Shown here in pieces: positions 41,925 through 53,035 of a DNA stretch of 64,000 bases. Every line of letters begins with the position of its first letter. Position 1 is the first letter of the stretch. Below the pieces are notes generated by a model, which did no database searches, was not told the origin of the DNA, and saw nothing but the letters and a program-made list of their open reading frames with translations. Both the position numbers and the translations under genes were made by a program. Source of the stretch: Bedellia somnulentella (taxonomy: Eukaryota; Arthropoda; Insecta; Lepidoptera; Bedelliidae); assembly GCA_963576735.1 (NCBI GenBank), contig OY755187.1, forward strand, positions 1,302,001-1,366,000, written 5' to 3'.

Positions 41925-42005
41925 ACAACAATACTAACACACTCACACACATACAAGCTCTCACACACACGCGCTAACACACACACAAACACACACACAC
42001 ATACA
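41925..42005 (+). repeat. CA-rich microsatellite (segment A copy)
   Basis: Interrupted ACAC runs. Length differs from the copy at 52965-53035. Confidence 0.85.
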
Positions 42006-42447
42006 AACTATTTAGTTAATAAATTTATTGTAATAAGTTAAATTGATTTATTGTAGTAAGTTAATTTTATTTTATTGTAATAATAATTATTGTTCTTAGA
42101 TAGGAGTGATGACTTCAAACACGTACAGAGTATTAATGGAGGAGGATGGATAATGTTTAAATGGAGACATAAGCGCGTTTTAATTTATGTAGCCTTGTTT
42201 CACTTAATAAAAACATTATATTTATTTATTTCTTATTTTAAATACAGCAAAAAATGTTATTTTAGTATTTGCACTGTCTACACATTCACACGAATGTGTT
42301 CAAAAGCGGTTATTTAAATATGCGAAAGACACATTCCAATCCGATTTATTTGTACAGAGTATGTAATAGGATATCATAGGATCCAATTAAAATAACCCCA
42401 TATTTTTATATATGTCATATCATAATAGATAAATAAAATAAAAATTT

Positions 42448-42694
42448 GCCGTGGACTGTCGGCTTAGAATAACACTACCCCTTTCTACCCGTGGGTGATT
42501 GTAAGAGGCGACTAAGGGTATAGGGGCTTTGTAAGTGGTTTTTGGGCGATGCGGTTGGAGACCCGTCACCAAAAACATTTATTATTACCATCTTATCCCC
42601 AATCAACTTCCAAAAGTGGCTAAGTGATTTCTCATTCCAAAGCTCTGGCTACCCCGTTAAGGGATTCATAGCCGTGAGTATATGTATGTATGTA
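42448..42694 (+). mobile_element. S1 SINE, subtype c (segment A copy)
   Basis: GCCGTGGACTGTCGGCTTAG, CCCGTGGGTGATTG, ACCAAAAACATTTATTATTA. Full tail. Confidence 0.85.
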
Positions 42695-42960
42695 AAATAT
42701 TAAATACCACAGCCCAACTTGATCCTGACCAAAATCATCTTTATTTGAAACCTCAGTTTTAATTCAAAAGATCGAGACAAGTCATATTCATATTAGATAT
42801 GTTTTCGCCCACCCTCTTAATCAAGTTTGGTCAACATCGTAAACGCTACAATATAATATTGACCGACACACATTTGGGCAAGATATGTTTAGTACATTTA
42901 TACTTATGATATTATGCAATGGTTAGGTTGTAATAAACCTTGATAGTATTATGTGTAATG

Positions 42961-43015
42961 ACGGAGTTCGTTGTCTAGTGGATTGCAGGTTCGAATTCTG
43001 CGGAAAATTAATGTT
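42961..43015 (+). repeat. tRNA-like SINE head remnant at the end of segment A
   Basis: GTTGTCTAGTGGATTG and GCAGGTTCGAATTCTGC resemble fused A and B boxes with the middle deleted. Paralogue at 53979-54034. Segment similarity stops just after it. Confidence 0.55.
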
Positions 43016-43031
43016 TTCAGATATAACAATT

Positions 43032-43216
43032 ACATAATAATAACATAACATAAACATTCACGCCGTTTATCCCCGAAGGGGTTGGCAGAGGTACCAATAG
43101 TTCTGAACTCACATGGCAGCGCCATCTAGTGTCCAGAGAAGGTACCCACGTTTTACATGGACAGTGTACTCACGTGACAGGGGGCAGGCCTATCGCCGTT
43201 TTGTACGAATACACTT
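43032..43216 (-). mobile_element. S2 SINE variant, 5'-truncated
   Basis: AACATAACATAAACATTCACG to GTACGAATACACTT. It has CTCACATGGCAGCGCCATCT instead of the usual region, a variant also seen at 54828-54985. Confidence 0.8.
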
Positions 43217-43224
43217 ATCTTCAG

Positions 43225-43393
43225 CCTTTTTTGAAAACTAATTAGTGAAGAGAATGTAAATAATGTATCTTTGGTGATAGGTCTCCAGCCAAGTCACAAA
43301 ACAGCCACTTACAGAGCCACATGCTCTCATAAGCCTCGTAAACCACCCGCGGAAAGAAATGGGGTAGTGCTATTCTAAGCCGATACTACACAG
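43225..43393 (-). mobile_element. S1 SINE relic at the left edge of segment B
   Basis: AATGTATCTTTGGTGATAGG to GCCGATACTACACAGC. Followed by AGCTAAAGATAAGGCGC. Confidence 0.7.
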
Positions 43394-43481
43394 CTAAAGA
43401 TAAGGCGCAAAAAATCCAAAAATAGCTTATCTAATAGCACCGTTTTAAAAACTGCTCGTCATTAATCTTAATTCATATATT

Positions 43482-43843
43482 TACATAACATAACATAAAC
43501 GTTCACGCCGAAAATCCCCGAAAGGGTTGGCAAAGGTACTAATACTTCTGAACATCACGTGACATTGTCTCCTGGTGTTTAGAGTACCCACGTTTTTCAT
43601 GGACAGTGTACTCACGTGATAGGGGGCAGGCCTATCGCCATTTTGTACGAATACACTGTCACATGACTAAGTACAACTCAGCCATGTGGGTTTCCTCACG
43701 ATGTTTTCCCTCACCGTTAACAACCATGATAAATTAACCACACACATGTCTTTAGAAAAGACAAATTGGTGTAGGCCCGACCCGGGATTTGAACACTAGT
43801 CGTTTGCACGATAACCGAGTGTTCTACCCACTGGGCTATCACA
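43482..43843 (-). mobile_element. S2 SINE, full length, between short duplicated flanks
   Basis: AACATAACATAAACGTTCACG to CTACCCACTGGGCTATCAC. The about 90-bp sequence before it (AGCTAAAGATAAGG to TTCATATATTTAC) recurs after it, more than a normal target duplication. Confidence 0.85.
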
Positions 43844-44092
43844 GCTAAAGATATGGCACAATAAATCCAAACATAGCTTATCTAATAGCACCGTTTTAAT
43901 CGTCATTAATCTTAATTCATATATTATTACATTTTAATCGCATTTTTGCTTTCTTAAGAACTGATATTAGGCATACGTTTAAAATATTATATTTGAATAA
44001 TCTAGCATAATTCAAGTTTAGAAAATAGTGAAGTTCGTGGTAATGGTGTGAAGATACTCATATTAATACTCATCTAATTCCTTTAGCCATTG

Positions 44093-44347
44093 TACATACA
44101 TACATACATACATATACTCTAGGTAGCCATACTTCAGAGCTAGAAACTCCTCAGCCAGCCAGCCAGCCTCACAAGCTATGCAGTGGGGACAAGATGGTAG
44201 AAATAAAATATCGTAGGATATGGGTCGACAACCGCATCGCCCGAATATCATCAAAAAAGATTCAATACTCTTCGCTTTATAGTCGCCTCTTACAAACACT
44301 CATGCGACGAAATGTGGTTGTGTTAGTCCAAGCTGACACTACACAGC
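44093..44347 (-). mobile_element. S1 SINE, diverged
   Basis: CATACATACATACATATACT to GCTGACACTACACAGCC, with a CAGCCAGCCAGCC expansion near 44154. Confidence 0.75.
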
Positions 44348-44636
44348 CAAAACTTTGAAACAATAAATTAATTATAGTTAATATAAAATTTTAAATATGT
44401 GAGATAGTTTTATGATTTAATATATCACTTTTCTTAAGACTTTCACTATTTCAAAAACATTCCCAAACCGTTCAAAGACCTTTGAAAGAAAAGTCTCTTG
44501 TGGCTCACCCTTATCAATATTTCTATTCAAATTCATTTCTCATTAATTCGCTTTCTTCAAAGCGTTATTGCAAGGAGACAAACAAGGCGATAAGTATTGA
44601 TCATAATTCTTGCTGGAGAAATTGTATTTAAGAAAA

Positions 44637-44732
44637 CTCAAACGTTCACGCAGTTTATACCCGAAGGGGTTGTCAGAGCTACTAATATTTTAGAACATCA
44701 CGTGACATCGTTACCTGATGTTCCAGAAAAAT
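44637..44732 (-). mobile_element. S2 SINE tail fragment (segment B copy)
   Basis: AAACGTTCACGCAGTTTATA to ACCTGATGTTCC. Partner of 32595-32690. Confidence 0.72.
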
Positions 44733-45065
44733 AAGACCAAAATTGAATTACAACGTTAATAGTTGCATTTGACAAAACGTATTCACCGAATGAAAGTTAA
44801 GATTAAATCTATCTACCCATAACCTAGTACAGTCGCCATCAGATATTTCTGAGCAACAATAAATTTCCATTAATTCTTTACGGTAAATAAGGTCAATAAG
44901 ATCTGAACATCCAATTCGCCACAAATATATGAGCAGTCAGTTTTCAATTAAATCTGAACACACAACGAGACAATAATATCTGAAAGCACAACTCGTCAAA
45001 GTTATCTGCTCAGACAGGGTGATCATAAATATCTGAACATTTAGGGAAAATATACCTTAAAGCAC

Positions 45066-45359
45066 TAGACATACAGTTTAAAATTCTTTAACGTACTACG
45101 CTGGAATAAATTTTCTACATAACCAACATTTTATCAATGTTTTATATTTATAAATGTCAAAACTAAAAAGAGTTTTCTGCTGGGAGGTATTCCCCACTGA
45201 CCAACTATATATTATTATTTATTAGAAAAAAAATACTAAATCGTTCCCCACTGACCAACTTTTTTTTGAATGGGTTTGTAGTTGTAAAATTTTCGCCGGT
45301 ACACAAACATCAAGAGGTAAAGTAACTTAAATTTTTTGAAACGATGTATGCCATTATTT
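45066..45359. other. Interior of the 3.2-kb element
   Basis: AT-rich. CCCCACTGACCAACT occurs twice (45193, 45246). No ORF. Confidence 0.4.
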
Positions 45360-46194
45360 AACCGACTTCAAAAAAAAAGTCTTCTCGATTCGACCGTTTT
45401 TTTTAAATGTTTTTTCGCCGATTAATTTGCCATCTATGAACCGATTTTGGTTATTATTTTTTTATTAGAAAGAAGATACTCCCAGAATGGTACCATGATG
45501 ACGATATCAGGGTCTGATGATGGGATCCTGGAGAAATCGAGAAGAACCCTCAAATTTTATAGACACATTTACCGCGTTTCACATATTTTCTGAAGTTATA
45601 TTGGCATTTGCTTCTGGAAATCACAATGTTATGCTGCTGAGCTGATGATGGAAGGTGTAGGTTCTCAATTACTAGGAGTTAGGAAATAGTTCTTTCAACA
45701 TTCATATATGGATTTATACTCCTCTTCGTAGCATTTATGAAGAGAAGTACAGGTTCACTCATTTCTTTTGTTATGTTATTGTTTCCGAGAAAGTACCATG
45801 AGACCAGGATCTGATGATGGCATCCCAGGAAATCGAGGGGACTGTCTAAACTCACATTCATGTGACAGTGTATTTGTTCAAAACGCCGATAGGCCTGCCG
45901 TGTATCACGTGAGTACACTGTCAAAGCAAATCGTGGGTGCTCTGAACAACAGGTGACAATGTCCCTTGATGTTCAGAAGTATTAGTACCTCTGCTACTAA
46001 AAAGTAAGAAATAAATAATAATAATAACTCACAAATTAATTTAAGAGAATTTTAAGATTTAGGTAGGTTGGACTGACGCGTGTGGATTAAAGTACACATA
46101 CACACAGTACTAATATTTAATTAAAAAACTTATTTTTTACTTTTAAGTACTTGATTGTTTATTTACGGTTGTTTTTTCAACATTGAAGTCGGTT
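45360..46194. mobile_element. Repeat with AACCGACTTCAA inverted ends
   Basis: AACCGACTTCAA at the left and TTGAAGTCGGTT at the right. To my knowledge a common lepidopteran repeat type. Interior holds a GATGATGGGATCCTGG region and an S2 fragment. Confidence 0.65.
45857..45997 (+). mobile_element. S2 SINE fragment
   Basis: TTCATGTGACAGTGTATTTG through GATAGGCCTGCCG to GAAGTATTAGTACCTCTGC. The tail is lost. Confidence 0.75.
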
Positions 46195-46327
46195 TTCTTT
46201 TAGTTAAAAACTATTTTCTACATTGTAAGTAACAGAATAGCATAAATATAAATGCAGCTTTAATAAAATAAAAGGATAAACTAGTTTTTACAAAATTATA
46301 CTTTTTCCTGCAGTTTTCTCTAATGTA

Positions 46328-46446
46328 TTTTGGAAGTTGACTGGGGAAAGATGGTAATAATAAATAAATGTTTTCGGTAACGGGTCACCTATCACATCGC
46401 CTAAAAATCACTTAACAAGCCCCTATACCCTTAGTCGCCTCTTAGG
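46328..46446 (-). mobile_element. S1 SINE middle fragment, subtype c
   Basis: TTTTGGAAGTTGACTGGGG to CCCTTAGTCGCCTCTTAGG. Both ends missing. Confidence 0.68.
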
Positions 46447-46929
46447 CAGTAAGGACAATAAATCTAAAGGTTAATAAATTAAATTAAAAAAAGTGAATTC
46501 TTAATAAAATACAACAAATAAACACAAGGAGGATTTGAACCCTGACGCAACGGATACACAATGAAATATTGTAATGTAAAGCATTCGTAACTATTTTTAA
46601 TTTGGTAGCTTTAATATTATCATAGATATAGAAGCTCCTAGATTGGTGGTAAGTGACAAACGTCATGTCGTCAACGACACGGATACGATAACCGATAAGA
46701 GATAACAACGTTTTTGGCATAAAACATGAAATCAAATAATTGACTTATTTTGTTAATTCTGGTATTTAAGTCTTAACTTTGGTGATTTTTTGATAAAGTT
46801 ATTAATATTTAACAACACAGAATCTGAATAAAATACTATATATTCTTTGGCAGGGGCAAGGCAAACATAAAATTTTCAGCCATTTATGTCCAAATCAATG
46901 TAATAATTATCAGTCTATGTGCTTTATTA
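46447..46929. other. Interior of the 3.2-kb element
   Basis: No ORF or repeat relation recognised. Confidence 0.35.
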
Positions 46930-47287
46930 CATAACATAACATAAACGTTCACGCCGAATATCCCAGAAGGGGTTGGCAGAGGTACTAATACTTCTGAACA
47001 TCACGTGACTTTGTCACCTGGTGTGCAGAGTACCCACGTTTTGCATGGACAGTGTACTCACGTGATAGGGGGCAGGCCTATCGCCGTTTTGTACGAATAC
47101 ACTGTCACATGACTAAGTACAACTCAGCCATGTGGGTTTCCTCACGATGTTTTCCCTCACCGTTAACAACCATGATAAAATAATCACACATATGTCTTTA
47201 GAGAAGACAAATTGGTGTAGGCCCGACCCGGGATTTGAACACTAGTCGTTTGCACGATAACCGGTGTTCTACCCATTGAGCTATCAC
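46930..47287 (-). mobile_element. S2 SINE, full length
   Basis: ACATAACATAACATAAACG tail, body, head CTACCCATTGAGCTATCAC in antisense. Confidence 0.87.
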
Positions 47288-47769
47288 GTCGTCGTCGTAT
47301 ATGCTTTATTATAGATCTTAAACCAAAGTTTTCAATGCAAATATATGATAAAAAATATCTCTGTCATCATAATATTACAATAACATTTTAATAACAAATA
47401 CGTGAATTTTTATCAATTTAAATAGGGCTAGTATGGAATCCGCTATACTAATGTCACGCACACACACTCATTTACGCACACCATTGTACTTTTTTTGGTT
47501 TCGCCTATCGTCTTTGTATTGCCAATCTATATACGTAAGTATAGCATAATAAATCTGTAAATATTTGATAAATACATGAAGTGACAGTTACCGTTTTTGT
47601 AAATAGTCAAATATTTTGTTCAAATGTGTCTCTTGTTACAAGACTGTAAAGTTGCTTTTCGCAGATTTATATTTTGTATACCTACTCATTTTGTAAAAGG
47701 GAAATTCATTACATCTGTATGATTACATTTAAACTGTATGCCTAGTGCTTTAAGATATATTTTCCTTAA
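47288..47769. other. Interior of the 3.2-kb element
   Basis: AT-rich, nothing recognised. Confidence 0.35.
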
Positions 47770-48076
47770 ATGTTCAGATATTTATGATCACCCTGTCTGA
47801 GCAGATAACTTTGACGAGTTGTGCTTTCAGATATTATTGTCTCGTTGTGTGTTCAGATTTAATTGAAAACCCACTGCTCTTATATTTGTGGCGAATTGGA
47901 TGTTCAGATCTTATTGACTTTATTCACCGTAAAGAATTTATTGAAATTTATTGCTGCTCAGAAATATTTGAGTACCTCGGCCGCTCCGATATATCTGATG
48001 GCGACTGTACAGCACCTAAATTAACTTATGTTTATTTGTTAATTTTACTGTCTTTATTGTGAACAATTGTATCTTT

Positions 48077-48301
48077 AATGGTAATGTTAGTAGAGGACGA
48101 CCACGGAGAACACACTTGGACCAAATTGAGAGTGTGCTCAAAAAAGCTGGCGTCCGAAGTATGAAGAATAAAAGAGCATGTATGAAAAGATTGATGGATG
48201 TAAACGAAGCTAGAGAGGTTTTTCAGGATCGTGCGAAGTGGCGATCAATAGTCTCTGCCTACCCCAATGGGAACTAATGGCGTGAGTATATGTATGTATG
48301 T
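48077..48301 (+). mobile_element. LR LINE 3' fragment with a TATG tail
   Basis: A 12-bp duplication AATTGTATCTTT at 48065-48076 and 48302-48313. Reads GNVSRGRPRRTHLDQIESV and MDVNEAREVFQDRAKWRS, then VSAYPNGN-stop. The tail is GTGAGTATATGTATGTATG, the same as S1. Segment A has the uninterrupted site near 32990. Confidence 0.9.
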
Positions 48302-48425
48302 AATTGTATCTTTGTATCAAACAAATATTTATTTTTTCCTTATTACCTATACCTAGCTACTAAAAGCGTATACACACCTGGTACCATGCCATTTGGCATC
48401 ATACCAGTATATAATATATATATAA

Positions 48426-48607
48426 CTAGTGGTCCGCCCCGGCTTCGCATGGATGGTGTTAAGTTTTTATACTGCTTACCCCTACGATATTTAGCATGAT
48501 GATATATATCCTATGTCCATTTCCTGGTTCTAAGCTACCTCTCTAACAATTTTCAGCCAAATCGGTTCATCCGTTCTTGAGTTATAAATAGTGTAACTAA
48601 AACCACT
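48426..48607 (-). mobile_element. Short non-autonomous Helitron (segment B copy)
   Basis: CTAGTGGTCCGCCCCGGCTT to GTGTAACTAAAACCACT. Its 5' end is cut by the following S1. Confidence 0.7.
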
Positions 48608-48608
48608 T

Positions 48609-49246
48609 ACATACATACATATACTCACGGCTATAATCCCCTAAACGGGGTAGCCAGAGCTTTGGAATGAAAAATTCCTCAGCCACTTTTGGAAGTTGAG
48701 TGGCGAAAAGATGGTAAGGGGTTGTCCATTAATCACGTGATCTTTTTTTAGCATTTTTTAACCCCCCCTCCCCCATTGGTGATGAGAAGTGAGGTTTAAG
48801 ACCACCCCCCCTCCCCCGTCTCAACATCACATGTATTTTTGTAGCTACAACAAATCTTAAAGTTTTCTATATATTATATTATTTTAAATACAGGTAAGTA
48901 TAAACTATAATCTTATTTTATTCTGAAATTAAGGACCATCATAAATATGTGCCCCTTAATATTTGTTTAAAAATCGCGCGTTTGACGAAAAATTAAATAC
49001 ACGAGATATCCTACTACACCCCCCCCTCCCCATTGTGTAATTTTCGTGATTTTTCTCAAACCCCTCCCCCCCCTATCAAGCCTCACGTGATTAATGGACA
49101 ACCCCTAATAATAAATGTTTTTGGTGACGGGTCTCCAACCACATCGCCAAAAAATTACTTGAAAAGCCCTTATACCTTTAGTTGCCTCTTACGATCACCC
49201 ACGGGTAGAAATGGGGTAGTGTTATTCTAAGCCGACACTACACAGC
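48609..49246 (-). mobile_element. S1 SINE subtype c split by a MITE
   Basis: The 3' part is 48609-48717 and the 5' part 49106-49246 (AATAATAAATGTTTTTGG to CCGACACTACACAGC). Confidence 0.82.
48718..49105. mobile_element. 388-bp C-rich MITE with a TAA target duplication
   Basis: Inverted ends start GGGGTTGTCCATTAATCACG and pair for 23 bp. TAA is repeated on both sides and once in the S1 consensus GGTAATAATAAATG. Three-base TWA duplications are typical of PIF/Harbinger-like elements. The interior has runs of C (CCCCCCCTCCCC) on one strand. Confidence 0.8.
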
Positions 49247-49414
49247 AATAGTTATATTCTACTATCATTATTTATATATATTTGTTTTTTTTTTCAATTA
49301 TGAGAAATCTCATTATTTAACTTTGTACCTTTAACAGTTAAAGTAGCTGTTCAAGTAAGTATGAAACATTTTGTAAGTGTGCGCAATTTGTACTTACATA
49401 AACATACCCATACC

Positions 49415-49625
49415 CACGACAATAATCCCAAAAGGGGTAGGCAGAGCTTCAAAATCGGAAAATTCTTCAGCCACTTTTGGAAGTTCACTGGGAAAAAGTT
49501 TGCAATGTAAATGTTTTTAAATGGGTCTCCAACCGCGAAATCACTTAAAAAGCTCCGATACCCTTAGTCGCCTCTTACGATCACCATTGGGAAGTAATGA
49601 GGCAGTGCTATTCAAGCCGACATTA
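49415..49625 (-). mobile_element. S1 SINE, old subtype (segment B copy)
   Basis: ACGACAATAATCCC to GCCGACATTACAT. Keeps the ancestral TCTCCAACCGCGAAATC where segment A has a hairpin. Confidence 0.8.
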
Positions 49626-49710
49626 CATATTTTGTAAGGTCAACATTGTGTATATTTTTAGCGACCTTTTCTCATGACGGTATATACTATATACGGTCGT
49701 AAACTAAGGC

Positions 49711-49849
49711 CCGATTTCTGAATTGAGTATTCCAGCTGAGAACATTTTAAATACCGTTTTGTCGCATTGAAATCTTAACAACTGAATGAGACAAAACAAT
49801 ACTAAAGTCGATCTCAGCTTGAATACTCAATTCAGAACCGATTTCTGAT
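49711..49849. mobile_element. TTCTGAATTGAGTATTC MITE (segment B copy)
   Basis: Same arms as 36068-36206. Confidence 0.75.
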
Positions 49850-50097
49850 TCTACAGACAAACTACTCGATCTCAATTTAAAAGTCGACTTTTTTTTCTAG
49901 GAATTGACCTAAAATTTAATATTAACGCTAACAGCATCGCCAGCCGACATAAAACAATAATAATTGATATTTTATTACTAGAACAATTTATTTTACGAGA
50001 CCTTGTTAAGGGCATGCTTTACTATCACTATTACTAATACAAATTACTTCAAGCTGTTTGATCTTTGGGCCGCTATTCTTATACTGAAAAATAACTC

Positions 50098-50345
50098 TAA
50101 CTCAAACGTCTAAGTAGTACATCCCCGAAGAGGTTGGCAGAGGTACTAATACTACTAAACATCACGTGACATTGCCACATGTGGGTTTCCTCACGATGTT
50201 TTGAAAGAAAGAAAGAACCATAATAAATTAACTACTCGTATGACTTTTGAAAAGACAAGTTGGTGCAGGCTCGACCTGGGATTTGAACTCACGCATGTCT
50301 GTATTGACGGGCGATCATTCAACCCATTGGACTTTCATGGCAATC
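50098..50345 (-). mobile_element. S2-related SINE (segment B copy)
   Basis: Partner of 36462-36725, with a further small deletion after CATTGCCAC. Confidence 0.7.
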
Positions 50346-50438
50346 AGAGACAATCTATTTCTATGTGTGTAACATAATATTTTTATCCGAATGGTTACCT
50401 CAACATACGCGACAAACTGATTCAAGTCACTAGGATCA

Positions 50439-50689
50439 TACATACATACATACATATACTCACGGCTATGAATCCCTTAAAGGGGTAGCCAGAGCTAGGA
50501 AATCAGAAATTCCTCAGCCACTTTTGGAAGTTACGTGAAGAAAAGATGGTGGAATAAAGGTTGTTGGTGATGGGTCTCCAACCGCATCGCCCAAAAATCC
50601 CTTAAAAGCCCCAATACCGTTAGTCGCCTCTTACGTACACCCACCGCAAGAAATGGGGTAGTGTTATTCTAAGCCGACACTACACGGCA
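50439..50689 (-). mobile_element. S1 SINE subtype a, present only in segment B
   Basis: A 12-bp duplication TCACTAGGATCA at 50427-50438 and 50690-50701. Segment A has the single empty target at about 37308. Confidence 0.92.
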
Positions 50690-50928
50690 TCACTAGGATC
50701 AATATAGGAGATGATAATTACGAATAAGATTTGAATTTCAGATTTAAACGGCTATCAAATTTACCAGAAAAATAAGAAGGTATTAGCATACATATTAGAA
50801 TCTTGACTTTCAATAAATTTGTTATGATAATATTGACAAAAACCTTGCTGGAATGATTTTAACTTACAGAATTTTCCATGTGTTTTTAACAAAAAATATT
50901 TTTTAAAAGATACATGCATTAGTCATAC

Positions 50929-51163
50929 ATGTCGGCTTAGAATAACACTACCCCATTTCTACCCGAGGTGATCGTAAGAGGTGACTAAGGGTATAGGGGC
51001 TTTTTAAGGAATTTTTGGGCGATGCGGTTGGAGACCCATTACCAACAAACTTTATTTCGCCATTTTTTCCCCCACGCAACTTCAAAAAGTGGCTGTGGAA
51101 TTCCTAATTGCCTAGCTCTGGCTACCCCTTCAAGGGATTTATAGCCGTGAGTATATGTATGTA
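50929..51163 (+). mobile_element. S1 SINE (segment B copy)
   Basis: Partner of 37548-37772, better preserved tail GTGAGTATATGTATGTA. Confidence 0.83.
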
Positions 51164-51167
51164 CATG

Positions 51168-51380
51168 AATTAAGGGGAAGTCAGAGCATCAGAATCCGAA
51201 AATTCTTCATCCGCTTTTGGAACTTAGTGGGAAAAGAATGTAAAATAAATGTTTTTGGTGATAAGTCTCCACTCCAACCGCATCGCCCAAAAATCACTTG
51301 AAAGCCCCGTAGCCTTAGTCGTTTCTTACGACACCCGTGGGTAGAAAGGGGTAGTGACATTCTAAGCCGGCACTACACGG
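51168..51380 (-). mobile_element. S1 SINE, uninterrupted (segment B copy)
   Basis: AATTAAGGGGAAGTCAGAGC to CCGGCACTACACGGC. Empty-site partner of the 2.36-kb insertion in segment A. Confidence 0.82.
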
Positions 51381-51530
51381 CACTATATGAAGATAAACTT
51401 TCAAAATAAGGTGATTGCAATCAGTTCTTGATTGTTCTAATTATTTCAGTGTTTAATAATGCTTTCAAATTTATTTATCTTGTGGGAAAGGCAGCAATCC
51501 TCATCACTGAATAATTATGATATGTTATGT

Positions 51531-51690
51531 GACGACGTCCGTGGCCGAGTGGATAAGTGGCTACTGGCTAGCTTCTTAGCCCGAAGGTTGCGGGTTCGAT
51601 CTCCGCTGAGAGCAGCATTTATGAAATGAGTATAAATGATTGTTTCTTAGTCTTGTATCTTATTTGTACATGTATTATAAAATAAAATAA
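51531..51690 (+). mobile_element. S4 SINE (segment B copy)
   Basis: Partner of 40511-40668. Confidence 0.8.
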
Positions 51691-51691
51691 A

Positions 51692-52003
51692 AGCTGTGTA
51701 GTGTCGACTTAGAATAGCACTACCCCATTTCTTCAGGTACGACTAAAGGTATTGGGGCTTTTAAGGGATTTTGAGCAATGCGATTGGAGTTCCATCACCA
51801 ACAAACTTCACCATCTTTTCCCCACACTTTGGGAGTTTAAGTTTGGAAAAGATGGTAAAATAAATGTTATTGGTGATGGGTCTCCAACTGCATCGCCAAA
51901 AAAAACCTTTTAAAAGCTCCAATAATACCCTTAGTCGCCTCTTACGTAAACCCACGGGAAGAAACGGGGTAGTGCTGTTCTAAGCCGACATTACACAGCA
52001 CAA
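51692..52003. mobile_element. Inverted dimer of S1 head halves (segment B copy)
   Basis: Partner of 40673-40992, with a short deletion near 51738. Confidence 0.82.
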
Positions 52004-52554
52004 ATTAAAATTCCTTTTTGTAGACGTATAATGTTGAAATCAAACAATATTTTGTAAAATGAGTTAGGTAATGATGGTAACATTTAAATATTTGTCAATC
52101 CGTTAAAAAGTAGCTAGATTGACAGACATTTCATTTCCACACAATTCAGCTACCAACTCTATCGTCTCGAGTATTTGTAATGAAAATCTTGATAGCTGTT
52201 ATAAATTTAATTGACATGTCGCCTTTATACGGCGGCCATTTTCAGGGGCCTGCCAGTTTTACCGTTGTCTTTATTGACTCTCAATTTGCGAGAGGTCATT
52301 CGTAAATGGATGGTTACTGGTCTGTCTAGAATGTCTTGCACTGGCTGACCTGGCGGACGTTGGATACCAAAATTATGTTTACTATACATGTATTCTTAAT
52401 TTATTAAAATCCGTGTCACTTTACTCAATAGGATCCATATCAAACAAATTGAAAACTATATGTGTATTCTGATCTCAAATGTTGGGAGCAACATTTATAG
52501 TTTTATTTTTTAAACTGTTATCTGTCTTTGACGGGTATTAATGGGGAAAATTAA

Positions 52555-52820
52555 AAACCATTTATCGTGGTTGTTAACGGTGAGGGAAAACATCGTGAGG
52601 AAACCCACATGGCTGAGTTGTACTTAGTCATGTGACAGTGTATTCGTACAAAACGGCGATAGGCCTGCCCCCTATCACGTGAGTACACTGTCCATGCAAA
52701 ACGTGGGTACTCTGAACACCAGGTGACAAAGTCACGTGATGTTCAGAAGTATTAGTACCTCTGCCAACCCCTTCGGGGATATTCGGCGTGAACGTTTATG
52801 TTATGTTATGTTATGTTATA
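52555..52820 (+). mobile_element. S2 SINE, 5'-truncated (segment B copy)
   Basis: Ends in four TTATG units. Confidence 0.87.
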
Positions 52821-52964
52821 ATAGGGAAAAAAACGCTTAAGTTACTGCTTTACTGCCAATGAAAATCTCGTCAAAGTCGGTTTAGCCGATTCAGAGAAGC
52901 CGGGACAAACGGACAGGCAAAACCAGTAAGATAATATAGTTAAAAGCAAGACAACAATACTAAC

Positions 52965-53035
52965 ACTCTCACACACATACAAACTCTCACACACACGCGC
53001 TCATACACACACACACACACACACACATACACACA
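52965..53035 (+). repeat. CA-rich microsatellite (segment B copy)
   Basis: ACACAC runs at the position matching 41925-42005. Confidence 0.85.

Larger units (their letters stand above)
29692..43015 (+). repeat. Segment A of a long direct duplication
   Basis: Collinear with 43394-54034, with interruptions. Matching landmarks (A/B): AGCTAAAGATATGGCAC 29696/43843, CTTTGAAAGAAAAGTCTCTT 32429/44483, GCTGTTCAAGTAAGTATG 35701/49346, inverted S1 dimer 40673/51692, CA repeat 41925/52965, GGATTGCAGGTTCGAATTCT 42982/54000. Substitutions are few per line, and large differences are discrete insertions. Confidence 0.85.
44830..48007. mobile_element. 3.2-kb DNA transposon-like element, CAGTCGCCATCAGATAT ends
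   Basis: The ends CAGTCGCCATCAGATAT and ATATCTGATGGCGACTG sit inside TA duplications (44828-44829, 48008-48009). Segment A shows the empty site CTAGTACAGCACC near 32795. The inverted arms extend about 235 bp (44830-45065, 47770-48007) with repeated TCTGAACA and TCAGATATT words. A TA target suggests Tc1/mariner relatives. No transposase was seen; the interior is filled by other repeats. Confidence 0.82.

Noticed and set aside
47784..48062. A 92-codon plus-strand ORF
   Set aside because: Covers the right arm of the CAGTCGCC element, and its mirror exists at the left arm; not coding.
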